A stretch of DNA of 64,000 nt, taken from contig JAKZHN010000035.1 of assembly GCA_037179335.1 (NCBI GenBank), forward strand, positions 62,001 to 126,000, written 5' to 3'. Shown piece after piece: positions 45,413 through 55,975 of the stretch. The notes under the pieces were generated by a model. That model was not told where the DNA came from. It saw nothing but the letters and a program-made list of their open reading frames with translations, and did no database searches. The stretch comes from Cyclaneusma minus (taxonomy: Eukaryota > Ascomycota > Leotiomycetes > Marthamycetales > Marthamycetaceae). Position 1 is the stretch's first letter. Every line of letters starts with the position of its first letter. A program made the translations under genes and the position numbers.

Positions 45413-45512
45413 GCCTTTATAGCTTAATGGTAATTTTTATTACTACTAGCTTGGCAAATTTTATATAATTACGAAAAATATAAAAATTGCAAATTCGACT
45501 TTTGCAAAAGGC
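45413..45512 (+). pseudogene. tRNA-like relic inside the AT island
   Basis: A 5' GCCTTTA pairs at six of seven positions with AAAAGGC at the 3' end. TAGCTTAATGG fits the Pol III A box, and a T arm GCAAA-TTCGACT-TTTGC has a perfect 5-bp stem and the canonical TTCGA loop. The 100-base length implies an intron or insertion in the anticodon arm, which I cannot fold; the D stem is poor. Probably a RIP-mutated tRNA gene or tRNA-derived repeat. Confidence 0.4.
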
Positions 45513-46518
45513 CCCGGGATTTTTACTTTCGCCGGCGATTTTCCGGGTAATTATTAAGCAATATAAAATGCATTAAATTAATTTTAAAGCTTTTAAATCA
45601 AAATTATAAAGCTTTTAAATCAAAATTATAAAAATTTTGAATTTTTAAAATTAAATTTTCTATATTAAGTTTTTAAATTTTTATAATAGAATTTTAATTT
45701 GTATATTAGCTAATATATTGTTATTATTATATAAAATAAAATGCTATTTTTTTAAAAAAAAAGCTATTAAAACATTACTAAAATACTATTAATTTTTATT
45801 AATTTAAAAGCTATATTTAAATTTTTTAGCTATTTTTTTTAGCTATTATTATTAGCTAATATGTTTTAAAAAAAAATCCAAATAAAAAGCATTGGTTATA
45901 TACATTATTAAATATTATAAAATAGAAATTAAAAAAAACTAATAAATAAAAAGCAGCAAATAGTATTTTTTAATTAATAAATTAATTTAAATATAATAAT
46001 ACAATTTTTAAAGCACATATTTTTATTAATTAAATACGCTAATATAATAAATAAATTGCTTTCGTTTAATTTTAAAATAATTATTTGGGCATTTTATTTT
46101 TTAATTTAATATTGGCGGCTTTTTAGCTATTTTATAATAGATTTTTAATTTATATAATTATTATATTAATTATTATATTAATTGATCATTATTAATTTTT
46201 ATTATAAATAATAATCCTTTTTATAAAAGCAAAAAAAGGCATTATTTTATTAAAAAGCCAAATATTAAAAATTTGCCCTAAAGGCTTTTTTTAGCGTATT
46301 AAAAATAGAATTTTTATAAAATAGAATTTATTTCTATTATTGGTAAGGCTTTTTAATTAGTAATAATATAAAACTAGTTTTTGGCTAAAAATGCCAAAGG
46401 TTTTTTAAAGCCTTTTTAGCTTTACGCGGGTATAATAAAAAAAAAAGAATAAAAAAAAAGAATAAAAGCAAAATATAATATAAAAATAAAAAATAAAAAA
46501 ATAAATTATAATTATTAA

Positions 46519-46741
46519 TGTTATAATACTGACCTTAGGTGCCTTAGGCACGTGCCTCGGGCACGCGCCACGCGCCACGCGCCATGCGCCCTAAGCCCTC
46601 TCCCGTGCCAGGCACGTGACCTTAGCGTTTTGCATTAGCTTGCAAGGCTTTTAAGGTTTTGCAAAGCTGCAAATTTCCTTTTGCAGCTTATAATATTGCT
46701 TTATTTTAACCTTTCCCTTGTCCTTAAGCTGCCGTAATAAT
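46519..46741 (+). repeat. Left LTR
   Basis: Begins TGTTATAATACTGACC and ends near GCTGCCGTAATAAT. The first half stays GC-rich, with three copies of the 7-mer CGCGCCA; the second half is T-enriched compared with the right LTR. It shares long blocks with 53151-53367, including TGCGCCCTAAGCCCT and TGCAAAGCTGCAAATTTCCT. Confidence 0.85.
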
Positions 46742-48050
46742 TTATAAGCTTTTTTTACTAGCTAATTTAATTTAAATTCCTTTAAAACAATTACAGCCTT
46801 TTATTTATAAAAAAATAGCAGCCCAAAATCGCGCAATTTTTAAACCCAGCCCCAAGTTTTACGCACCCGTTGCACCTTTATTTTAAGCCTTATAATTCGA
46901 AAAATCCTATAACCCTTAAATTAAAAATCTTGCATTATAATTACAATTGCTATAATTGCTACAAATCCAATAGCTAAGCAATTTAAAATTATACAACTTT
47001 TATATTTTAGAGCCGTTTTTAAATACCTTATTAATAAAAAACAAACCGGTATTAATTTTAACGCCGCTGCCTTTTTTAAAAAATAATAATATTATAATTA
47101 AAAATTATAATTATTTAAAAACCTTTATACGCAATATTAATAAAGCTATAAATAATTTATTTAGCCAATTTTTTAATAATATAGCTAAAGCTATTAAATT
47201 TCAAAATTAGCTTATTAATACTAAAGCTATTATTTCCTACCTTAAAAGCAATACCTTTTTTAAATATTTGCGCCACCGTATTAAAAGTCTCAAAAAATTT
47301 ACCGAAAAAAATAAAAACGCTTTGAACCGTTAAAAAAATTTCTTGGTTTAAAAATTAAAATTACGCTATATTTTATAAATTAATAATATAATTTATAATA
47401 CCAATTATAAATAAATTTAATTTTTAGCTAAAATAATTAAAGGCAAGGCCGTATACCAATATTATATAAATTTTAAGAAAATTACTTTATTTTTTTTTAA
47501 AAAAAATGGTCTTGGAAAAATACAAAAGCTTTATATAATGCCTTAATAAAAACCTATATTATTTTAAACAAATGCAAAAAAGCCAAAAAGCTAAAAAAAG
47601 CTAAAAAAAAAAGCTTTGCTGCATTTTATTTTAAATTTAAGTTTAAGGCATAGCTGGCTAATTGGTTTAATAAAATAAGAATTATTAAATTATATAATAA
47701 ATTTTTTAATATTTTGGCCAGCTATATTAAATACCTTAAAAAGATTCTTGCAAATAATAAATATACCAAATAGGTCAAAAAATTTTAGCGTATTAATAAC
47801 CGCATTAAAAAAATGTATTAAAAAACTGCAAATTATAATTAGCAAAGCCTTTAAATTTAATAAGTCAAAAAAGAAAGGCAATAGCAATAATAATAGCAAT
47901 AATTAATTTAAGGGATTTATTTTAATTTTCGCCAATCAAATTTAAAAATACCTTGATTAGGGTAATTTTATAATTTTGAATATTATACCTATTGCAATTT
48001 AAATATTTTTTAAGGCCCAGTAGCAAAAGTATTACTATAAGTATAATTTT

Positions 48051-48102
48051 TGCTTTTATTGCAAAAAACCTAAATACCAAAGCCGTAAATATACCAAAGA
48101 AT
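48051..48102 (+). pseudogene. Gag zinc-knuckle remnant
   Basis: The frame reads CFYCKKPKYQSRKYTKEL. The spacing matches a retroviral-type CX2CX4HX4C knuckle in which the first two Cys remain but the His and the last Cys are both Tyr, changes produced by single C-to-T (CAY to TAY) and G-to-A (TGY to TAY) transitions. Confidence 0.75.
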
Positions 48103-50128
48103 TAGCCGCAAATATTAGAAATATAGCCAATGGCTTTATTTTCGGCAATTATTATAAAAATAGCCAGCCGTAAAACAAATTTTTATTTATACCTGGTTTT
48201 GGAAATCCCGAATTCAAATAAAAAAAAAATAAAAAAACCGGGAAAAGTTTGGTAGCCGAAATTCAAAAAACAAAATTAAGAAAAATAGGGCTAGTATTTA
48301 ATTATAATAAATTAAAAAATAGCAAAAGCAGCATTTATAGCGGAATTAGCCAAAATAGCATTTAAAAAATATTTTTACCAATTTTAATTTTCCTTAATTT
48401 AACAATCCAAAATATATTCCCCCTTTTTTTAAATTTAATTAAAAAAAGTATTTTTAGCCGAAAAATAGCAATTTTTCAGCTTAAATTATAGCTAGAAAAC
48501 ACCAAAAATTATATTATTAATTAATATAGCATTTTTATAGCTTTAAAGCCTATAAAATAAAATACCATTTTATATTTGTTTTAGCAAAGCCTTATAATTC
48601 ATATTGGTTATTTGTTTTTGTTTTTTAAATATATAAATTTATTTATAAAAGCCTTAATTAATAATAAATATTTTAATATTGGCTTTATTAATAAAAGATT
48701 TGCCAAAATATATAATTTACATTTTTTTTTAATTTAGGCTATTGGCGTTGGCTAATAAAAAATTTGCTTTTCCGGTTATTTAAATATTAATGGCCAAAAT
48801 TGCTATTAAAAACCATTTTAAAAAATATACATTTTTTTTATTAAATTTTTTAAAATAATACCAATTATTTTTGGATTTTTATAGCTAAGAAAATATAATT
48901 TAGCTATTAACTAAGCCAAAAAAATATTTTATTAAAAATAAAAATATTATATTGGAAAATATTTTTTAAAAGGCTATTATTTAGTATTAATATATTTTCT
49001 TTATAATACCCCGCTAAAACAACCCGGAAAAAAGCCAAGTTTTAAAATTATACTTTTTATATTTTTTTAAATCGATATTTTTTATATTTATATTAATATT
49101 TTTTATATCCCTTATAATATTTTATATTTTATTTATTATAAAAAATAATAATTAAAAAAACCCAATACGCTTAAAAAAAGGCACTTTTTTTTAAAACCAA
49201 CCAAATTTTTATTTTAAAACAAAATTTTTATATTATAAAAAAAACCCAAATTTAAATTAATCCGAAATTAAAGCCTATATATTATGCAATAGCTTTTTTA
49301 AATTTTTATATTTTGCCAGGAAAGTAATAAATAAAATTTGTATTCTTACCAAAAAGAAATAAAAAAAGCAGCACTTTTATTATTAAATGCCCTTATTTAT
49401 ATTTTTTAATTAATATTAAAAAACCATTAATTTAGGCCAAATATAAAAAATATTAAAATAAATTCTGCAATTAATTTTATTATATTTGCTTATTAAAAAA
49501 AGTTCCAATATATAAAGGTTATTTAAAAAAAGCTAAATAATATTTTAAAATTAAAAAAACCGTGTATTTGGCAGAAAAAGCTTTTAAAACTACCAAATTT
49601 GGTATAAATTTTTTTTACGGGCCAAAAACACCTAAATAAGCTATGCTTTTTATTTTTATCTATTTGTAATAATTTTCTAACCTTTTATTATTTAAATAAA
49701 AAAATTAATTTTTAAAATATAAATAAGCTAAGCAAAATTATAAAAAAAATATTGCCAAATCTACAAAAAGAAAAGCCTAGCCTAAATAATAAAAAACTTT
49801 AAAACAAGTTTTTTAAATAGCTCTTTAATATATTGGATGCTTTTTTTTCCGAAAAAGGCTAATAAATTATTTTTTAGGCGGTTATAAAATTATAAAATTA
49901 AATTATAATTTGGTATAAAACCATTATATAATAAAAATCGGCCCCTTTTATTAAAAAAAATAAAATATATTAAAAAATGGCTTCATAAGCAATTTTTTTA
50001 TAAATTCTTTTGGAAATTAAGGTCCAAATATATTGCATTACTAATATTAGCCACCAAATTAAAAAAAAATAGAATTTATTAAAACTATAAAAAATTAAAT
50101 AATATTACTATGAAAAAATTACTATTTT

Positions 50129-50395
50129 TTGCTATTAATTAGAAAAACCCCAAATACTATATACAAGGCTAAAATTTATACCAAGCTTAATATTATTGCA
50201 ATATTTAATAAATTAAAAATAGCGGAAAAAAAACCGGCATTTATTACCCGCTTTGGACTTTTTAAATTATTAATTATACCCTTTAAATTTTGCAATATCC
50301 CAGTCTTGTTTTAATACTATATTAATAATATTTTATTTAATTTGCTAAATAAAACATATATAGCCTATTTAAACAATTTTTTAACTTTTTAAATA
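50129..50395 (+). pseudogene. Reverse transcriptase core remnant
   Basis: Reads KLNIIAIFNKLKIAEKKPAF, then TRFGLFKLLIIPFKFCNIPVLF, a stop, then YYINNILFNLL and AYLNNFL. These align with the Ty3/Gypsy RT palm. The catalytic Y-L-D-D is Y-L-N-N, and other Asp and Glu positions are Asn and Lys, as expected from GAN-to-AAN mutation. Confidence 0.85.
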
Positions 50396-50875
50396 ATTTA
50401 AAAAAAAATAAAAAAAATATTTAAAAAATGTTTCGCCGCTTAAAAAATACCGGTTTTTAAATTAATATTTTTAAATACAAATTTAAAATTATTTGTATTA
50501 AATATTTAGGCCTTTGTATTATACCAAATAATGTAAAAATAAATCCAAATACAATATTTGCTATCATAATTTAAAAGCCACCATTTTTTTTCCCAAACCT
50601 TTAAAACTTTATAGAATTTGCTAATTTTTATTAAAAATTTATTTGGAAGTTTTTTAAAATAGCTAAGCCATTAAATAACCTGATTAAAAATAAATAAAAT
50701 GGATTTAAAAGAAGGCTTAATAAAATGCTTTTAATAAATTTAAATAGGCATTTATTTTAGCCCCAATTTTGGCTTTTTTTAATTATAATAAATAAACAAT
50801 TTTAAAAACAAACGCTTTAAACTATACTTCAAAGAAATGCTTTTTTAATACAAAAATAACGGAATCCTTTAATTT

Positions 50876-50990
50876 GTGGCCTATTTTTTTAAAATTTACA
50901 ATTTTGCAAAATACAATTATAAAATTTATAACAAAAAGCTCTTGGCTATTATTAAATATTTAAAAAAAATGGAAATCAGAAATTTAGAAA
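50876..50990 (+). pseudogene. RNase H remnant
   Basis: Frame reads VAYFFKIYN...NYKIYNKKLLAIIKYLKK, which follows the Ty3 RNase H block around the catalytic D-K-E-L-L-A motif, here N-K-K-L-L-A. Confidence 0.75.
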
Positions 50991-51801
50991 TTATTAAAAA
51001 AACGAAAATTTAAATTAATTATAATAATTTAAAATACTTTGTAACAATTTAATAGCTAAATTAAAAATAGGTCTGTTGACTTAAATTTGTTTCCGGCTTT
51101 AATTTTAAAATTATTTATAAACCAGAATTCCAAATAATAAAGCCAAATGCATTAAGCAGGCTTTTAAAAAACCAATTTTAGTATATTGGAAATAAAAACT
51201 TGTAATATAAATTAAAAATACTATTACCAAAATTAAGATTTTTATTTAAAACATTAAAAAACCTAATAACGGATTTAAAGGGAATTTACCTTATTTTAAT
51301 ACTAATTTCAAACCTAAAACAAAACTTAAAAAAGCCAATTAAAAAAATTATTAAAAAAGCCTATAAAATATTAAAAACAGCTATATTAGTATTGGCGGCC
51401 TTAAAAAATACAAATTTTAAAGCCTGGCCAAAAGACTTGCGCTAGATTTTTAAAAAATAAATATCCGATTTTTTTTATTTTAAATAGCAAAATTATATTA
51501 AAAAACCCAAAAGGCGCAAACCGGATATAAATACCCTTTAATATTTCTAGTTTGGCAATTTAAATTATTTGCAAATATTATTTTACAGCTATAATAAAAT
51601 ATTTTTTAAAAAAAAGTCCTAGCAAATATTAATTAATATTATTAATGGCCCAAAATATTTAAAAATATTGCAAAAAATATTAAAAAATGTAAATTTTGCA
51701 CTAAGATTAAATTTTTAAAGCTATTATCCCCCAGATTTTTTTAATTTTTACCGGTTCCGTTTAGGGCTTGGTTAAATATTTTAATAAATTATATTATATT
51801 T

Positions 51802-52014
51802 TTGCCCAAATATATTAGAAATGGCCGCATTTACCAATATATTATAATAATAATATATAAATTTATTAAAATACGCTATTTTATTTTTATTACCAACCTT
51901 AAAGCTAAAAAATTTGCAAAGGTTTTTATTAATAAAATTTACTGCCTTTATAGCATTTCGAATAATATTATTTTAAATAAAAAAACCCAATTTATTTTAT
52001 TCCAAAATAAATAA
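51802..52014 (+). pseudogene. Integrase core remnant
   Basis: A 70-codon open frame reads YKFIKIRYFIFITNLKAKKF, AKVFINKIYCLYSISNNII, then LNKKTQF. It matches the rve core of Gypsy integrases, whose S-D-R-G-T-Q-F catalytic segment has become L-N-K-K-T-Q-F: the second catalytic Asp is Asn. Confidence 0.8.
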
Positions 52015-53150
52015 ATAAATTAAAAGATTTAACGCTTATTTAAAGTAATATTTAAAAAGCTTTATATTTTTTACCCAAAATAATTGGGTAAATTGGCTAT
52101 TATTAGCTAAATTCGCTTTTAATAACCAAGTATTTAAAACTATTAAAATAACGCTATTTTTTACCAATTACGGATTTTACCTATAAATGGGTATAAAGCC
52201 GTTCCAATTTTGTTTTTTAAATATAACCGCTATTTAAAAATAAGGATTTTATAAAATTAATATTATTGCGAACTAAATAAAATAAATTTTTACCCAATTT
52301 AAAATATTGGCTTAATAAGTAATTAATTGCTATAAACAAAATGCCAATATTTACCGTTTCAAAGCCCCGATTTTTAAAATAGACCAATATATTTATATTA
52401 ATATTAAAAATATAAAAATTAACCGCCTTATAAAAAAGAGAAATAATAAATAAACCGGATTATAAAAAATATTCAAAATATATAAAAAAGCTTGCTTCCT
52501 TAACCTCTTTAATAGCATAAATGTTTTTTAGTATTTTAGAATTTTTTTAAGCCAAAACCAAAAACAAAAGGATTTTTAAATTAAAAGAAAATTAATAAAC
52601 GGAAAAGCAAAAATATTAAAAAGATTTTTTTTAAAAACATAACGGAATATAAAAATTTATTAAAAAATGGGAATTTAATAGCGTTTTAAATATTTATAAT
52701 TAAAATACCTGTCCAAATTAGGGCCTAATATATTATATTAAATAAATAAATTATAAATTAAGCTGGCAATTAAAAGCAAATTTCTATGGCTTTAAAAATA
52801 TTTATAAAAATAGCATTAAAATTACCCAAATAAATTAAAACCCCTAGGCTTTTTTATTAAATGGGCCCTATAATATAGCAAAGATATACCATAGCTACCC
52901 GCTATAGTCTAAAAAAACCGCCCCAATATAAAAATCTAATTAAATTATAGCCGCCTTAATATTTAAAAAACAAGGAAAATTTAAAAAGGCTGCAATATAA
53001 ATAGCAAAGGCAAAAACAGCTATTTTTAAAAAAAGGGGATGGTCTAAAAGGGGTATAGTTTTATTTATTTCAAAAAAGATTTATAAATTATAATTAAAAA
53101 ATATTAAGAAATTTTTAACGCTATTTAGAATAAATAGCAATTTAAAAAAA

Positions 53151-53367
53151 TATTATAATATTAATTTTAAATGTTTTAGGCATATATTTCGGGCATACGC
53201 TATATGCTATGCGCCCTAAGCCCTTTCCTATACCAGGTATATAATTTTAGCGCTTTGCGCTAGCCTGCAAGGCCTTTAAAATCCTGCAAAGCTGCAAATT
53301 TCCTCTTGCAGCTTATAACGTCGCTTTATTTTAACCCTTGCCTTGCTTTTAAGCTGCCGTGATAATT
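53151..53367 (+). repeat. Right LTR
   Basis: Counterpart of 46519-46741, one 7-mer shorter. The 5' half is strongly T/A-mutated (for example CAGGTATATAATTTTAGC where the left copy has CAGGCACGTGACCTTAGC), but its 3' half keeps C/G where the left copy has T/A (GCTTTGCGCTAGCCTGC). Confidence 0.85.
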
Positions 53368-55100
53368 AGCCTTGGGCTATAATAAAGCAATTAAAAATTT
53401 TAATACAATTTAATATTAAAAAAAATATAAAATGCCTTTTTAAATTTATTAAATTAGCTATGGATTTAGTTTATATTTTGCCGGACTTTTGCTAAAATAA
53501 TTAAAATACTTTATTTCCTAATATTTATAAAAGGTTTAATTTAAATAACGATTTTCCGTTTTATAATAATAAAAAGCACACGTATTATAAACGCCAATTG
53601 TATATCCTAATTAAATAAATAAATCGGATAATAAATTAAATTAAAAGAAATTGCTTAAGAAAATAATCGCCAAATATCTAAAAAGCATAATTATAAAATT
53701 TAAAAACCTATTATATAATATAATTAAAATTGGATTATATTAATTTATTATTTATTTAATTTACTATATTAAGATGTTTTTTATAAAAGTCTTTATTTAT
53801 AATCTTTATTTCATAATTTTTATTTTTAATAAGTATTTTGCAATAATAGCCTTTTAAACTAATAATATTTTGCAATTGGCGAATATTAAATAATTTTTAA
53901 CGATTTAATTTTTATATTTTAAAAAAACGGCTTAATAAGTTTTATTTAAAAAAAATAAAGCAAAAGTTTAAAACTAGTAAATATTAAATTTCCAATTATG
54001 AAAATTAATTATATTAGTAAAAAAAAAAACGGCTATATTGCCTAAAATTACTAATTTAAAGCCTTTTATAAATTATTTATTGCAATTTAATATTAGAAAT
54101 TAAAATTTAAAAATATTAAGGCATTATTGTATAAGGCCGAGAAAGGCGTTTTGCGGGTATTTTATAAGGTATATATATTAAAAATGCGTAAAAGGTAAGC
54201 GTTATTTATTAAAAAAGCTAAGCAAAGCTTTTAGCGTATAATATTTAAGCGCTGCTATTTTCATTTAAAAAAAGCAATGGTTATTTTTTATAGCTAAGCA
54301 ATATATATAATACACCTTTATTTGCCAATTTATTTTTAATTATTATAACAGGTATTAAATAAAGTTATTGCTTGGCAGTTTAATTATTTAAAAAAAATAT
54401 TGCTTTGGATTTAAATATTTTTAAATTTCTGGTTTTTATAAATAGATTATTTATAAATAATAAAAATCTTTTTTAAATTGGATATATTATTATATTAGCG
54501 AATAAATTTATAAACAAAATTAATGGTTTTTTTTAAATTAAAGGAAATTTAATTTACTAATTTAATATTAAATTTAAGCGTATTACCCGCTTAATTTTGG
54601 CTTTAAAATTTTTAGCTATAATTTAAAAAATAAATATTGGCTATATTATAGCCATTATATTTTAAAAAAATATTTTTATAATTATTTATATAAATTTATT
54701 TTTTATACAAATATTTAATTTAATTAAATATTATAATTAAAAAAATATAATAAATGTTTTTTATTTTTATCAAAGCTATAAATATTAAGAATTTTAGAAA
54801 ATTAAATAAATTAATAGCTATAATAATTTAGTGGATTTTATAATCAAGGCTTTATTTAATAAAGCTTTGAAAATATTGGTTTTTATAAATAAATTTATTA
54901 TTAAAATAAAAAAATAAAAAATAGAAAAAACGTAAATAAAAAGAAAAATAATGGAGCTGTAAATTAAAAGAATTAATTTATAGTATAATAATTTTGGTAT
55001 TTTATTTTTAAATAAATTAATTAAAAAAAATTGGCTTTTAATTAGCGATTTATTAAAGAGTTTTTTATTATAATTTAGAGAATTTCCAATATATAAATTG

Positions 55101-55975
55101 CTGCCTAAGGCCACGAACACATTATATATCCTGTGCCCTGGGCGCGAGCCCCGTGCCCGGGCCCCGTGCCCGGGCCCCGTGCCCAAGGCGCTAGTATTAG
55201 CTTAGCGCCAGCCATGGGGACTACCTATAGCTTTTTGGCGGCCCTCCAGCTATTCTTTTCTTAATATAGCCAATACAACTTGTTTATCACCCCCGCGCGC
55301 GCACCACCCTGACCCTATAGGAACGAACACACAATCATAAGTTTCATGTTTATACTATTGTCTTTGATTTTATCCTTCAAATACTTACTCGTGAGCCCTT
55401 TCTCCCACTACGCACAACAACAAGTGTTGACGATTACTCATTAGAATGCTAGTAGAGACGTAGTAAGTAGCCTAGTCACCAATAGATGCTAAATATGTCT
55501 GTGATCGCTTTTCTCAGGATTCCCATGATTACCCCTTTACACTACCAACTAGGCATCACATCCGGGATATCCTTAATCATGTACATGTAAATAGCCCGTG
55601 TGGCCCGTGCGTGGCGGCAGCGGCTAGCGGCTGACACAAACCTTAATTGCTTGAGCTCCAGTCAAACGCCGATGGGCTCGTGCACTGCCGAAGATCAGCC
55701 ATCAGCACGAATACTGCCGAAGATCAACCACGACGCGATAATGATAAGAACATGGCCCCAGCGTCGAAGAACAAGGCCAAAGGCAATGCCAAAACCAAAG
55801 GCAAACCCAAGCGCAAAGCTGGTCGGGTGCAGCAACTTCACGAAGCAGCTCTAGCAGGATCGAGTGCAGCACACACCTCGATTGCTCCGAACAGGCTCAA
55901 GCAAGCAATCCCGCACCTTCGACCCAGCCTGCCTCGAACCAGACGTCGCAAGCCTCAGTCGCGCCTACCAGCAAG
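55101..55975 (+). other. Region between AT island and Clr2, with a possible upstream Clr2 exon
   Basis: Normal composition returns here. ATG at 55752 opens a basic reading frame MAPASKNKAKGNAKTKGKPK. If an intron of 68 bases from a GTGCAG donor to an AACAG acceptor (ending just before GCTCAAGCAAGC) is removed, this frame continues without stops into the Clr2 frame. The donor is not a strong consensus, so this stays a proposal. Confidence 0.4.
55146..55184. repeat. GC-rich 13-bp tandem repeat at the island edge
   Basis: The unit GCCCCGTGCCCGG occurs about three times in tandem, immediately where the AT island ends. Such a GC spike beside RIPped DNA is unusual in this window. Confidence 0.8.

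Larger units (their letters stand above)
46519..53367 (+). mobile_element. Ty3/Gypsy LTR retrotransposon, destroyed by RIP
   Basis: Two direct repeats of about 220 bases (46519-46741 and 53151-53367) flank 6.4 kb. Inside, in + strand order, are remnants of a gag CCHC zinc knuckle (near 48051-48102), reverse transcriptase (50129-50395), RNase H (about 50876-50990) and integrase core (about 51802-52014). This LTR-gag-RT-RH-IN-LTR order is that of Ty3/Gypsy, not Ty1/Copia, where integrase precedes RT. Many stops and replaced catalytic residues make it non-autonomous. Every diagnostic substitution I can read is a G-to-A or C-to-T transition. Exact termini, target-site duplication and primer-binding site could not be fixed because of the mutations. 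Confidence 0.88.
43345..55100. other. AT-rich, RIP-degraded heterochromatin-like island
   Basis: About 11.8 kb in which base composition drops abruptly to mostly A and T with long A/T runs, TpA everywhere and no long ORFs on either strand. The edges are sharp, within about 100 bases of the LRR gene on the left and at a GC-rich tandem repeat on the right. Coding remnants inside show only G-to-A and C-to-T changes (see the retrotransposon), the mark of RIP. Only the part from 46.5 to 53.4 kb is assigned to an element; 43.3-46.5 and 53.4-55.1 kb probably hold other destroyed repeats that I cannot identify. Confidence 0.92.

Noticed and set aside
47690..47899. 69-codon minus-strand ORF in the AT island
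   Set aside because: It is antisense to the gag region of the Gypsy element and consists of Leu/Phe/Ile-rich residues expected from A/T runs.
46519..53367. Target-site duplication and primer-binding site of the Gypsy element
   Set aside because: Flanks are A/T-only and mutated, so any 5-base match is expected by chance; no claim is made.
43345..55100. Interpreting the AT island as mitochondrial DNA or a centromere
   Set aside because: No mitochondrial genes are seen, and readable remnants are RIP-mutated nuclear retrotransposon. A centromere cannot be excluded, but there is no positive evidence.
54818..55186. 122-codon minus-strand ORF crossing the island edge
   Set aside because: Composition switches from Gly/Arg (the GC tandem repeat) to Ile/Leu/Lys (the AT run); it begins at a boundary artefact and has no domain.
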